Shown piece after piece: positions 54,719-62,899 of a DNA stretch of 64,000 bases (position 1 is its first letter; each line of letters begins with the position of its first letter). The position numbers and the translations under genes were made by a program. A model generated the notes under the pieces. The model was not told where the DNA came from. It made no database searches and saw only the letters and a program-made list of their open reading frames with translations. The stretch spans positions 806,001 through 870,000 of the forward strand of contig NZ_FSRK01000002.1 in NCBI RefSeq assembly GCF_900141765.1, written 5' to 3'. The DNA comes from Epilithonimonas zeae. Lineage in GTDB: Bacteria > Bacteroidota > Bacteroidia > Flavobacteriales > Weeksellaceae.

Positions 54719-55118
54719 TGGTGGAGTTGGAGGGATTCGAACCCTCGTCCAAACAAGCAATACGCAAGCTTTCTACATGCTTATTTTGCTATTAGTTTTC
54801 GAGCTTAAGCAGAGAGCAAACACCCAACTTAAACCTTAGCTTCTAAAATTTTCGAGTCTTGACCGAAGCTTCCAAGACCTTATTTCCGCATTCCTATATC
54901 CCAGAATCCAACGTCGCAGAATAGAACATTGGTGAGACATCTTGCTTCCTTACTATCTTCGGGAAACGCTTGAATCTACTAAACTTCGATTATTAAGCTG
55001 CAAGAGCGAACTCTTCGTTGCCAGTTAAAATTTTGTAGCAAGGGATTTAAGAGATCGCGCTACGGTTCTCTGCATGCTTACTTACCCATTGGTCTTGCTG
55101 TCGAAACCAGTCAACCCC
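54719..55118 (-). ncRNA. ssrA: Transfer-messenger RNA (tmRNA)
   Basis: On the minus strand the RNA starts GGGGTTGACTGGTTTCGACA and ends GAATCCCTCCAACTCCACCA, both diagnostic of tmRNA, including the encoded CCA. The tag frame, on the minus strand at 54993-55022, begins at a Gly resume codon and reads GNEEFALAA followed by two stop codons. This fits Bacteroidetes tags of the G-x-x-x-[YF]-A-[LM]-A-A type. With SmpB it rescues stalled ribosomes and marks the product for proteolysis. Its 3' end is the likely integration site for the island to the left. Boundaries are set by the acceptor stem. Confidence 0.97.
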
Positions 55119-55673
55119 TTTTTTTAAGATAAGACAACAAATTTACACAAAAAAAACAGGCAAACAAAATTGCTCATCATTTATCAGCTATCATTCATAA
55201 TTATTTGGGCGTATCCCTCGCCAAGGCTGTCCATCCGCTCGGGTCGGGCTGTTCGTTACAATCTTTTTTGCGCCACCATTTGTCAGGCTGAGGCTCTCGA
55301 GCCTAAGCAAAAAAGGATTTCCACTACCATCCCTTACGCGCTGCACAAAAAACAAAAACTTGTCAACAACTAGAATCTGCCTTCAATACAAGTTAACTCA
55401 GAAAGAAATCTGCAAAATCATATAAATCTGCGAGAAATTTCAAAACCTTTCCTAGGCGAAGCGTCTTTGCGACCTTAAAAATATATTCCATGCAGATAAA
55501 AAATCTGTGCGCACTTTGCGTTCAAAAAAAATCCAAATTAATTTAACAAAATCCAAAACCCCAAATTCTAAAAAAATCACAAAACAGGTTAAAGTCGGTT
55601 AAACTATTAGTTAAGAAACCACACTTCACAATACAGAAGTTCATTAAGATTAATTTTGCACAAACTTCCGGCT
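55119..55673. other. 555-bp gap with GC-rich element and phrase repeats, no gene
   Basis: It contains the tmRNA promoter region, the GC-rich element C, and then 55380-55540 with repeated short phrases (AATCTGC, ATCTGCGAG, TTTGCGACC, TTTGCGTTC). An open frame of 67 codons lies mostly in the GC-rich element and is not believed. A possible -7 TAATTTTG at 55651-55658 precedes the next gene. Confidence 0.6.
55203..55341. repeat. GC-rich intergenic element C
   Basis: It starts ATTTGGGCGTATCCCTCGCC and ends CATCCCTTACGCG, so GGCGTA at one end is inverted as TACGC at the other. The middle has CTTTTTTGCG facing GCAAAAAAGG and CTCGAG-like pairing, which makes an imperfect long hairpin. The wording is of a type I recall scattered between genes in Chryseobacterium and Flavobacterium. 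Confidence 0.6.
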
Positions 55674-56510
55674 ATGAAAATAAAGTTATTCTCGCTTCTT
55701 ATTCTTCTTTTTTCAATCAAGATATTTTCCCAATCAGATTATATTCTCGGAAATATCTCCAATGAAAGCGGCGACAAATTACCTTTCGCAAGTATTTATA
55801 ACCTTCGCACAGATCAAGTTGTAGCTTCAGACAAAATGGGAAACTTTGCCATCGCAGCAAAACCTACCGATGAACTCAGGATTGTAAGACAAGGTTACGA
55901 AAGAAAAGTAGTAACATTAACATCAGAAAGTTTTTCAAAAAGTCTTGAAGTTCGGCTTGTAACAATTCCTATAGAAATAGAAGAAGTAACTCTGGCATTC
56001 AAACCAACCGGAATTCTCAAAAAAGACATTGCAAGACTCAATCCTCCGGCAAAAGTCACCATACTTAATATGGCAATGAATAACTATATGCGAACGCCAA
56101 TGAACGAAGTTCCCCCAACAGCCAAAATACCATCGGCTTTTGCACCGAGAAATCCAGGCGAAGGACAAATGAATTTATTTTCCATCGGTTCTGGAGGTGG
56201 CGGACTTTTAGGCGCAGTTGCTGGCTTGGTGACCAAAAAAGGAGAATCATCCAGAACAACCGCCAACTATGCCGAAAAACAGGAGTTTTACAAACGTGTG
56301 AAGGCTGCGATAGATTTAGAATATTATACAAAGTACGGTTTAGACGAATATGATTTCGATATCTTCCTCGCTTATGCCGATGAACAAAAAGGGCTTTCCA
56401 AAAATTATAGAAACAATTTTAACAAAGCTGCAATAGAATTTAGTCTCAAAGAGGTTTTCGCAGAGTATCTCAAGACTCATAATTTTTCCAAGAAAGTTTC
56501 CGAAGGTTAA
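55674..56510 (+). CDS. Secreted carboxypeptidase-regulatory-like domain protein
   Basis: Start ATG 55674 (MKIKLFSLLILLFSIKIFSQ) gives 278 residues and a clean signal peptide. A CarboxypepD_reg-like beta-sandwich follows (YILGNISNESGDKLPFASIY, MGNFAIAAKPTDELRIVRQG), normally seen as the N-terminal domain of TonB-dependent receptors, but no barrel follows here. The second half is helical (YYTKYGLDEYDFDIFLAYAD) with a Gly-rich stretch (GSGGGGLLGAVAGLV) between. Known relatives are standalone envelope proteins of unknown role. Confidence 0.78.
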   Translation: MKIKLFSLLILLFSIKIFSQSDYILGNISNESGDKLPFASIYNLRTDQVVASDKMGNFAIAAKPTDELRIVRQGYERKVVTLTSESFSKSLEVRLVTIPIEIEEVTLAFKPTGILKKDIARLNPPAKVTILNMAMNNYMRTPMNEVPPTAKIPSAFAPRNPGEGQMNLFSIGSGGGGLLGAVAGLVTKKGESSRTTANYAEKQEFYKRVKAAIDLEYYTKYGLDEYDFDIFLAYADEQKGLSKNYRNNFNKAAIEFSLKEVFAEYLKTHNFSKKVSEG

Positions 56511-56889
56511 TATTTTTAACCTTTTTTCGATTTGTTAATATAGAACTCAAAACGTACTTTTGTTTTGTTTAGTTGTAAGTTGTTTATTTTAAATAAATAA
56601 ATGTAGTGCTGTTTAATTTAATTTAAACGAATTCATAGTTTTTGAGAGTTGTATTTTCTCGCAAATTCCCTATTCATAGCTCTTTTAACATAATGTGGAA
56701 AACTTTTAAGGATGATTGTCAGTTTTTTGTCTTTTTTCCGCCTTTCGCTATTTTATTTTTAGACTTCAATCTCTACTTTTGTGTTACCGCTTTTGGAAAA
56801 AAATGTAATTCCGTTATGTGCTAAAAAATAACAGATTACGCCTTTTTCTAATTCACAAAATAAATTTAATAATTGATAAACTGCTGATA
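56511..56889 (+). other. 379-bp gap, long leader region of nrdB
   Basis: The gap holds a full promoter at 56531-56562, a second -7-like TACTTTTG at 56774-56781, and otherwise AT-rich sequence. If the first promoter serves nrdB, its mRNA leader is over 300 nt. No NrdR box or known riboswitch was recognised. Confidence 0.5.
56531..56562 (+). promoter_or_regulatory. Promoter upstream of nrdB
   Basis: TTTG at 56531-56534 and TACTTTTG at 56555-56562 are 20 bp apart, a good Bacteroidetes promoter. A second TACTTTTG at 56774-56781 lacks a matching -33. Confidence 0.6.
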
Positions 56890-57864
56890 ATGGGAATTTT
56901 TGATAAGAGAGTAAGCTATAAACCTTTTGAGTATCCGGAAGTTCTACAATTTGTAGAAGCCATCAACAAATCTTTCTGGGTGCACTCAGAAGTAGATTTT
57001 ACAGCAGATGTTCAGGATTTTCATTCTCAGTTGGAACCTCACGAAAAAAATGCAGTTAAGAACGCTTTGTTGGCAATTGCGCAAATCGAAGTAAACGTAA
57101 AAACGTTTTGGGGAAATCTTTATCAGCATCTTCCAAAGCCGGAATTGAACGGTTTGGGCGCAACTTTCGCAGAGTGTGAATTCCGTCATTCCGAGGCTTA
57201 TTCTAGATTATTGGAAGTTTTGGGATATAACGATGAGTTCTTGGACGTTGTTAAGGTACCAGCAGTAAAAAACCGAATAGAATATCTTGGAAAAGCGCTT
57301 CAACATGCTAATTCCAACGATCCGAAAGCTTATATGTCGGCTCTGTTGTTGTTCAGTATTTTGGTGGAAAACGTTTCACTTTTCAGTCAGTTTGCGATTA
57401 TTTTGTCGTTCACGAGGTTTAAAGGTTATATGAAAAACGTTTCCAACATTATCGCTTGGACGTCTGTAGATGAGCAAATCCACGCCAACGGAGGAATTTA
57501 TTTGATTAATAAAATCCGTGAAGAACAGCCAGACCTTTTGACAGAAAGCGATATCGAAGCGATTTATGACTTGGTAGATGAATCAATTGAAATGGAAGGT
57601 CACATTTTGGATTGGATTTTCGAACAAGGCGAATTGGACAAATTCTCGAAAAAGAACCTTCTTGATTTTATGAAATACAGAGTAGATGACTCTTTGAAGA
57701 AAATCGGGATGAAGACAAGATACAACGTAACGCCGGAGGATTACAAACCGATGATTTGGTTTGAAGAGGAAGTTTTTGCCAACTCTATGGACGATTTCTT
57801 CGCAAAACGTCCGGTAGATTATACAAAACACGATAAGAGTATTACAGCGAACGATCTGTTCTAA
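56890..57864 (+). CDS. nrdB: Class I ribonucleotide reductase small subunit, apparent subclass Id
   Basis: Start ATG 56890 (MGIFDKRVSYKPFEYPEVLQ) gives 324 residues. The upstream frame extension is AT-rich and not conserved. Metal ligands are visible: Glu67 (AQIEVN), Glu97 and His100 (ECEFRHSEAY), the Glu of ILVENVSL, and Glu/His of DEQIHANG. Tyr104 follows His100 by four. A Glu in place of the first Asp ligand, and this exact numbering, agree with what I recall for the dimanganese class Id subunit of Flavobacterium johnsoniae, which is activated by superoxide. There is no N-terminal ATP-cone. It makes the radical used by NrdA to reduce ribonucleotides. Confidence 0.92.
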   Translation: MGIFDKRVSYKPFEYPEVLQFVEAINKSFWVHSEVDFTADVQDFHSQLEPHEKNAVKNALLAIAQIEVNVKTFWGNLYQHLPKPELNGLGATFAECEFRHSEAYSRLLEVLGYNDEFLDVVKVPAVKNRIEYLGKALQHANSNDPKAYMSALLLFSILVENVSLFSQFAIILSFTRFKGYMKNVSNIIAWTSVDEQIHANGGIYLINKIREEQPDLLTESDIEAIYDLVDESIEMEGHILDWIFEQGELDKFSKKNLLDFMKYRVDDSLKKIGMKTRYNVTPEDYKPMIWFEEEVFANSMDDFFAKRPVDYTKHDKSITANDLF

Positions 57865-58175
57865 ACTAATTTGGGCGCCTTTATCCGCCTTCCGCTCCCG
57901 CTTTTTTCTTTAAAAAAGAAAAAGAGCTCCGCTCAAGTCGGGGCGCAACATTGGTAAAGAAAACAATTTTTGTCATCCATTAGAAAATCTAGCTTTCTAA
58001 AATGACAACAGAACGAAGGTCAAAGTGAGCAATCATTTTAAATTAATAAAAAGAAAATTTTAAGAAATATTTTATTGATTCTTGGAGTTTTCTTTTTTAT
58101 GCGATAAAGCCAAATATTAGTCTGAGTCGCTTTGGTTTTATTTAAATATTAGTCATCAACTAAATTTAAATAAAT
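57865..58175. other. 311-bp gap between nrdB and the small ORF
   Basis: It contains GC-rich element D and a long AT-rich hairpin at 58048-58097 (AAAAAGAAAA with TTTTCTTTTT, plus inner AAGAA with TTCTT), which may be a terminator. No gene is seen. Confidence 0.6.
57869..57949. repeat. GC-rich intergenic element D
   Basis: It starts AATTTGGGCGCCTTTATCCG and ends GTCGGGGCGCAA. The opening resembles element C (TTTGGGCG). The middle forms a hairpin (GCTTTTTTCTTT with AAAGAAAAAGAGC) that may also terminate nrdB. Confidence 0.55.
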
Positions 58176-58436
58176 ATGAACTCAGAGATTATTTCAGAAA
58201 TTGAACACATTCAGTCAGAGGATTTCCATTTAGGAGAATACATTTATATGGGAATGGGTTTGACGAAAGGACATAGGGTATGTATGGCCGTAGCCTACAA
58301 AATTGATTATTGCATCAAAAAAGCAAAGCAGTTTGAAGAGATGAATGAAGAAGTGACCTTCACTCATATCAACAAAGTAAAAGTAGGAGAATTGGAACAG
58401 AGCAAGAAAATACTTCTGACTAATTCAGTAAATTAA
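58176..58436 (+). CDS. Small protein of unknown function in the nrd locus
   Basis: The 86-residue protein starts MNSEIISEIEHIQSEDFHLG and has a conserved-looking segment YIYMGMGLTKGHRVCMAVAY with two Cys in the protein (RVCMA and DYCIKK). It has no signal peptide or membrane helix. It lies 34 bp before nrdA on the same strand, separated from nrdB by 311 bp, so it may share the nrdA transcript. I do not recognise the family. A link to ribonucleotide reductase is suggested only by position. Confidence 0.65.
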   Translation: MNSEIISEIEHIQSEDFHLGEYIYMGMGLTKGHRVCMAVAYKIDYCIKKAKQFEEMNEEVTFTHINKVKVGELEQSKKILLTNSVN

Positions 58437-58470
58437 AAAAAAGAAAATTAGCAAGCAAAATAATAAAGTT

Positions 58471-60129
58471 ATGATGGACGAAAATATAGATATCTGGTGG
58501 CTCAACGAAGAGTCTGAGCAAATGCTTAACAGAGGTTACCTTTTGAAAGGGGAAACTGTGGAAGGCGCAATCGACAGAATTACAACTGCAGCAGCAAAAC
58601 GTCTTTACAAACCGGAATTGCAACCGGCTTTCAAAGAGATGATCGTAAAAGGCTGGATCAGTTTTTCTTCTCCGGTTTGGGCCAATATGGGAACACAGCG
58701 TGGTTTGCCGATATCTTGCTTCAATGTTCATATTCCGGATAATATCGAAGGAATTACTCACAAATTGGGTGAGGTCATTATGCAGACGAAAATTGGAGGC
58801 GGAACTTCAGGGTATTTCGGAGAGCTGAGAAACAGAGGAACAGCGGTTACGGATAACGGAAAATCTTCCGGAGCGGTTTCTTTTATGAAATTGTACGATA
58901 CAGCAATGGACGTAGTTTCTCAAGGTGGTGTGAGAAGAGGTGCTTTCGCAGCTTACCTTGACATCGACCATGGAGATATCGAAGAGTTTTTGAGTATCAA
59001 AGATATCGGAAGTCCAATCCAAAACTTGTTTACGGGAGTTTGCGTTCCGGATTACTGGATGCAGGATATGATTGATGGTGATGTTGATAAGAGGAAAATT
59101 TGGGCAAGAGTTTTGGAAAGCCGCCAACAAAAAGGACTTCCTTACATTTTCTTTACAGATAATGTGAATAGAAATAAGCCCCAAGTTTATAAAGATGCAG
59201 GATTGATGGTGAATGCAAGTAATCTTTGTTCAGAGATTATGTTGCCTTCAACGGCTAACGAATCTTTCATTTGCTGTCTATCTTCAATGAACCTTGAATT
59301 GTATGATGAGTGGAAAGATACCAATGCGGTAAAATTGGCAATCTATTTCCTAGACGCTGTTTTATCAGAATTCATTGAGAAAACAGAAGGGAATTATTAT
59401 TTGACTTCTGCTAGAAACTTTGCAATGCGTCACAGAGCACTTGGTTTGGGAGTTTTAGGATACCATTCTTACCTTCAGAAAAATATGATTCCGTTTGAGA
59501 GTTTCCAAGCGACTCAGTTCAATGCAAGAGCATTCCGTCATATCAAAGAACAGGCTGAAATTGCTTCCAAAGAATTGGCAAACATCTACGGAGAACCGGA
59601 TATGCTGAAAGGTTACGGGCTAAGAAACACAACAACGATGGCAATTGCACCAACGACATCAAGTTCTGCAATCTTAGGTCAAACTTCTCCTGGGATTGAG
59701 CCTTTCGCTTCTAACTATTACAAAGCAGGTTTGGCAAAAGGAAACTTTATGCGTAAGAACAAATATTTGGCAAAATTGTTAGACGAAAAAGGTCTTGATA
59801 ACGAAGAAACATGGAGAACTATTATGTTGAATCACGGTTCTGTTCAGCATCTTGAAGGTTTGACAGATGATGAGAAAGCAGTATTCAAAACGTTCAGAGA
59901 AATTTCTCCAATGGAGATTGTTTCTCAGGCTGCTCAAAGACAACAATACATTGACCAAGCTCAGTCTCTTAACTTGCAGATTCCTTCTACAATGCCAGTT
60001 AAAGATGTTAATTACGTAATGATAGAAGCTTGGAAAAAAGGCGTGAAAACTTTGTATTATCAAAGAAGTTCTTCGGTTTCCAAAGAATTGATGGTCAACT
60101 TTGTGACTTGTTCTGCTTGTGAAGCATAA
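58471..60129 (+). CDS. nrdA: Class I ribonucleotide reductase large subunit, short form (apparent subclass Id)
   Basis: The 552-residue protein is much shorter than E. coli NrdA (761) and lacks the N-terminal ATP-cone. Catalytic features: Cys83 (LPISCFNVHI), NLCSEI with Cys253 and Glu255, the second redox Cys at 268/269 (SFICCLSSMNL), the Tyr pair in VKTLYYQRSSS, and the C-terminal Cys pair VTCSACEA. It reduces ribonucleoside diphosphates. Without an ATP-cone, overall ATP/dATP on-off control of the usual kind is missing. It partners NrdB encoded 0.6 kb upstream. Confidence 0.95.
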   Translation: MMDENIDIWWLNEESEQMLNRGYLLKGETVEGAIDRITTAAAKRLYKPELQPAFKEMIVKGWISFSSPVWANMGTQRGLPISCFNVHIPDNIEGITHKLGEVIMQTKIGGGTSGYFGELRNRGTAVTDNGKSSGAVSFMKLYDTAMDVVSQGGVRRGAFAAYLDIDHGDIEEFLSIKDIGSPIQNLFTGVCVPDYWMQDMIDGDVDKRKIWARVLESRQQKGLPYIFFTDNVNRNKPQVYKDAGLMVNASNLCSEIMLPSTANESFICCLSSMNLELYDEWKDTNAVKLAIYFLDAVLSEFIEKTEGNYYLTSARNFAMRHRALGLGVLGYHSYLQKNMIPFESFQATQFNARAFRHIKEQAEIASKELANIYGEPDMLKGYGLRNTTTMAIAPTTSSSAILGQTSPGIEPFASNYYKAGLAKGNFMRKNKYLAKLLDEKGLDNEETWRTIMLNHGSVQHLEGLTDDEKAVFKTFREISPMEIVSQAAQRQQYIDQAQSLNLQIPSTMPVKDVNYVMIEAWKKGVKTLYYQRSSSVSKELMVNFVTCSACEA

Positions 60130-60152
60130 GAAAGAAGTAAATAGATAAAATT

Positions 60153-60179
60153 AACCGCAGATTTTTCTGCGGTTTTTTG
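60153..60179 (+). terminator. Terminator of nrdA
   Basis: AACCGCAG pairs with CTGCGGTT around ATTTTT, followed by a T run. Confidence 0.85.
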
Positions 60180-60234
60180 TTAACTTTAAACCTCGATTCT
60201 AATATCTAGTTTCTAACCTCTAATTTCTTACAAA

Positions 60235-61122
60235 ATGAAATTCGGACAAGTTGCTGACCCGTCACAGATAGACTTTACTTTGCCAAAAGACCATCCTCAA
60301 ACAAAATTCATTCTCAATCAGAATAAGAAAGATTTAGATAATATATCCATCGGTTGTGCAAAATGGAACAAAACCGACCTCAAAGGTTTTTATCCAAAAG
60401 GAACAAAAGATGAGTTAACATATTATGCAACACAATTTAATTCGATTGAATTGAATGCGACTTTCTACGGAATGCCAACAGCAGAGCAAGTTCAAACCTG
60501 GAAAGAAAAAACGCCGAAAGATTTCAAATTTTTTCCGAAGATTACCAACACCGTTTCGCATTTCCGAAGATTATTGAATGTTACCGATGTCGTAACGCAA
60601 TTTGCTTCAGCTGTTCTTAATTTCGATGAAAAAGTAGGAATGGTTTTTCTTCAGCTTCACGATAATTTCAAACCTAAAGATTATGAACGTTTAGAAAAAT
60701 TCGTACAGGATTGGCCAAAAGAAGTTCCATTGGCAATTGAATTGAGAAATACGGAATGGTTCACAGATGAAGAAGTATTCAACACTATTTGTGAGTTATT
60801 TGAAATGAATAACATTACGAATATTATTGTGGATACAGCCGGAAGAAGGGATATGCTGCATATGCGACTGACAACGCCAAATGCTTTTATCCGATATGTT
60901 GGAGCCAATGCAGACAGCGATTATGCAAGACTGGAAGATTGGTTGAAAAGATTAACGCAATGGAAAAAAGAAGGTTTGCAGAATCTTTATTTTTTCGTTC
61001 ATCAGAATATTGAAAAAGCATCGCCGTTATTATCGTCACATTTGATAAAAAAAATGAATGAAGAATGGGGAACTGAAATTCATATTCCCACATTGGCGGA
61101 TAGTCAGCCCACATTGTTTTAA
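60235..61122 (+). CDS. DUF72 (YecE-like) protein
   Basis: The 295-residue protein has the DUF72 TIM-barrel pattern: IGCAKWNKTDLKGFYPKGTK, FNSIELNATFYGMPTAEQV, FKFFPKITNTVSHFRRL, VPLAIELRNTEWFTDEEV and the C-terminal WKKEGLQNLYFFVHQN. It is cytoplasmic and of unknown enzymatic role. It is monocistronic and ends in a terminator shared with the next gene. Confidence 0.93.
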   Translation: MKFGQVADPSQIDFTLPKDHPQTKFILNQNKKDLDNISIGCAKWNKTDLKGFYPKGTKDELTYYATQFNSIELNATFYGMPTAEQVQTWKEKTPKDFKFFPKITNTVSHFRRLLNVTDVVTQFASAVLNFDEKVGMVFLQLHDNFKPKDYERLEKFVQDWPKEVPLAIELRNTEWFTDEEVFNTICELFEMNNITNIIVDTAGRRDMLHMRLTTPNAFIRYVGANADSDYARLEDWLKRLTQWKKEGLQNLYFFVHQNIEKASPLLSSHLIKKMNEEWGTEIHIPTLADSQPTLF

Positions 61123-61128
61123 AAATTA

Positions 61129-61157
61129 AAATTCCCTTCTAATCACGAAGGGAATTT
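61129..61157. terminator. Bidirectional terminator
   Basis: AAATTCCCTTC pairs with GAAGGGAATTT between the convergent DUF72 gene and the 98-residue gene. Confidence 0.8.
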
Positions 61158-61193
61158 AATTATCAGTTTGAGGCTCTCAAAGACGATACTAAA

Positions 61194-61490
61194 TTAAGCC
61201 AAAAACTTCAGCTCTTTATCTTTAAAATTGTTGTTTTCAACCAGCTTGTGCATTGCTTTCATTGTTTTCTTGCGGATTTTGGCAAGGATGCGGACGTTTT
61301 TATCATCGCTGTAATCGAAAATGTCGTCCTCGAAAGAAAATACATCCCCTTTTTTGAACTTGATATTATTCTCTTTCATTTCCTTAAGAAGCATTAGGTT
61401 GGTCATTACCCTCAGCGAAGCACTTTCTGCAGCTTCCAGATGTTTCAGCGATTTTAAGAGTTCTTTTTTATATTTTTTCTTTGATTTCAT
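61194..61490 (-). CDS. Small basic hypothetical protein
   Basis: The 98-residue protein (MKSKKKYKKELLKSLKHLEA) is rich in Lys and Glu and predicted mainly helical, with a central acidic stretch FSFEDDIFDYSDDKN. No known domain was recognised. It has its own start and a shared terminator, and does not shadow another gene, so it is likely real. Confidence 0.6.
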   Translation of the reverse strand: MKSKKKYKKELLKSLKHLEAAESASLRVMTNLMLLKEMKENNIKFKKGDVFSFEDDIFDYSDDKNVRILAKIRKKTMKAMHKLVENNNFKDKELKFLA

Positions 61491-61540
61491 TTTGAATAAT
61501 GTTAATCAATGAAAGTTATAAAAAATTATCGAGAATTTCT

Positions 61541-61548
61541 TACTTTTG
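61541..61548 (+). promoter_or_regulatory. Candidate -7 element of glyA
   Basis: TACTTTTG fits TAnnTTTG, 19 bp before the glyA ATG. No clear -33. Confidence 0.45.
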
Positions 61549-61567
61549 GGAAAAATAAATCTAAGAA

Positions 61568-62836
61568 ATGCAAGACCCGATTTTCGAACTAATTGAAAAA
61601 GAAAGACAAAGACAAACACACGGTATTGAATTAATTGCTTCGGAAAATTTTGTTTCCGAAAACGTAATGAAGGCAATGGGAAGTGTGCTGACCAACAAAT
61701 ATGCAGAAGGTTATCCTGGACGTAGGTACTATGGAGGGTGCGAAGTGGTAGATGAGGTAGAACAATTGGCAATCGACAGAGCTAAAGAATTGTTTGGAGT
61801 AGATTATGTAAATGTTCAGCCACATTCTGGTTCTCAGGCTAATGCTGCAATTTATCTTTCAATTCTTAAGCCTGGTGACAAAGTAATGGGAATGGATTTG
61901 TCTATGGGTGGCCATTTAACGCACGGTTCTGCGGTTAATTTCTCAGGAATCCAATACCAAGTTTGTTCTTACGGTGTTCAGAAAGAAACAGGTCTGATTG
62001 ATTATGACCAAATGAGAGAAGTGGCTTTAAGAGAAAAACCAAAAATGCTGATTGCGGGATTCTCTGCTTATTCCAGAGATTTGGACTATGCTAAGTTTAG
62101 AGAAGTTGCTGATGAAATTGGAGCGACACTTTGGGCTGATATTGCACATCCGGCAGGGTTGGTTGCAAAAGGTCTTTTAAATAATCCATTCGAACATTGC
62201 CACGTTGTAACGACTACGACTCACAAAACATTAAGAGGTCCAAGGGGTGGAATGATTATGATGGGGAAAGATTTCGAAAATACTTATGGACACAAAACAC
62301 CGAAAGGAGAAACTAAATTGATGAGTGCTGTTTTAGATGGTGCTGTTTTCCCAGGAATCCAAGGTGGTCCTTTGGAACACGTAATTGGCGCTAAGGCTGT
62401 TGCGTTTGCAGAAGCGATTGATTCAAAATTTGAAACTTATGCAAAACAAGTAAAAGCGAACGCTCAGGCATTGGCAAAATCGATGATAGATTTAGGCTTC
62501 GAAATCGTAAGTGGCGGAACAGATAATCATTTGATGTTAATTGATTTGAGAAACAAAAACGTTAACGGTAAAGAAACTGAAAAAGCGCTTGTGAAAGCCG
62601 ATATCACTTGTAACAAAAATATGGTTCCTTTTGATGACAAATCACCTTTCACAACTTCAGGAATTCGTCTTGGAACTGCAGCAATTACGACGAGAGGTCT
62701 TAAAGAAAATGATATGCAGACTATTGCGGGCTTGATTTCTGAAGTGGTTGATGATATCAAAAATGAAAATGCTTTGGAAGCGGTTAAGAAAAAAGTCAAT
62801 CAATTAATGGAAGGAAAAGAGCTTTTCAACTATTAA
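61568..62836 (+). CDS. glyA: Serine hydroxymethyltransferase
   Basis: The 422-residue PLP enzyme has [40 protein letters not shown] and the PLP-binding Lys in [16 protein letters not shown]. It converts serine and tetrahydrofolate to glycine and methylene-tetrahydrofolate, feeding one-carbon metabolism and thymidylate synthesis. It is followed by a hairpin and then recX. Confidence 0.98.
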   Translation: MQDPIFELIEKERQRQTHGIELIASENFVSENVMKAMGSVLTNKYAEGYPGRRYYGGCEVVDEVEQLAIDRAKELFGVDYVNVQPHSGSQANAAIYLSILKPGDKVMGMDLSMGGHLTHGSAVNFSGIQYQVCSYGVQKETGLIDYDQMREVALREKPKMLIAGFSAYSRDLDYAKFREVADEIGATLWADIAHPAGLVAKGLLNNPFEHCHVVTTTTHKTLRGPRGGMIMMGKDFENTYGHKTPKGETKLMSAVLDGAVFPGIQGGPLEHVIGAKAVAFAEAIDSKFETYAKQVKANAQALAKSMIDLGFEIVSGGTDNHLMLIDLRNKNVNGKETEKALVKADITCNKNMVPFDDKSPFTTSGIRLGTAAITTRGLKENDMQTIAGLISEVVDDIKNENALEAVKKKVNQLMEGKELFNY

Positions 62837-62859
62837 TACAAGATATAATTATTGATAAG

Positions 62860-62888
62860 AGAATGAGCTTTCGGGTTCATTCTTTTTT
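62860..62888 (+). terminator. Terminator of glyA
   Basis: AGAATGA pairs with TCATTCT, followed by a T run, 11 bp before the recX ATG. Confidence 0.65.
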
Positions 62889-62899
62889 ATTGATTCAGG

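Larger units (their letters stand above)
52359..54733. mobile_element. Probable remnant genomic island at the tmRNA 3' end
   Basis: The segment is bounded on the left by the degenerate tmRNA end fragment and on the right by the intact tmRNA 3' end, in direct orientation. Inside are a microsatellite, a Ycf48-like secreted protein and a tiny secreted protein. Integration at the 3' end of ssrA is a well-known behaviour of integrases. No integrase gene is left, so it would be an old, eroded element. This is inference from the repeat pair and gene content. Confidence 0.45.

Noticed and set aside
55170-55373. 67-codon open frame on the plus strand
   Set aside because: It lies mostly in GC-rich element C. 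Such frames appear wherever this kind of element occurs and no protein-like conservation or start signal is seen.
56642-56824. 60-codon frame in the nrdB leader
   Set aside because: It needs a non-ATG start, has very biased hydrophobic and Phe-rich content from T-rich DNA, and no relatives known to me.
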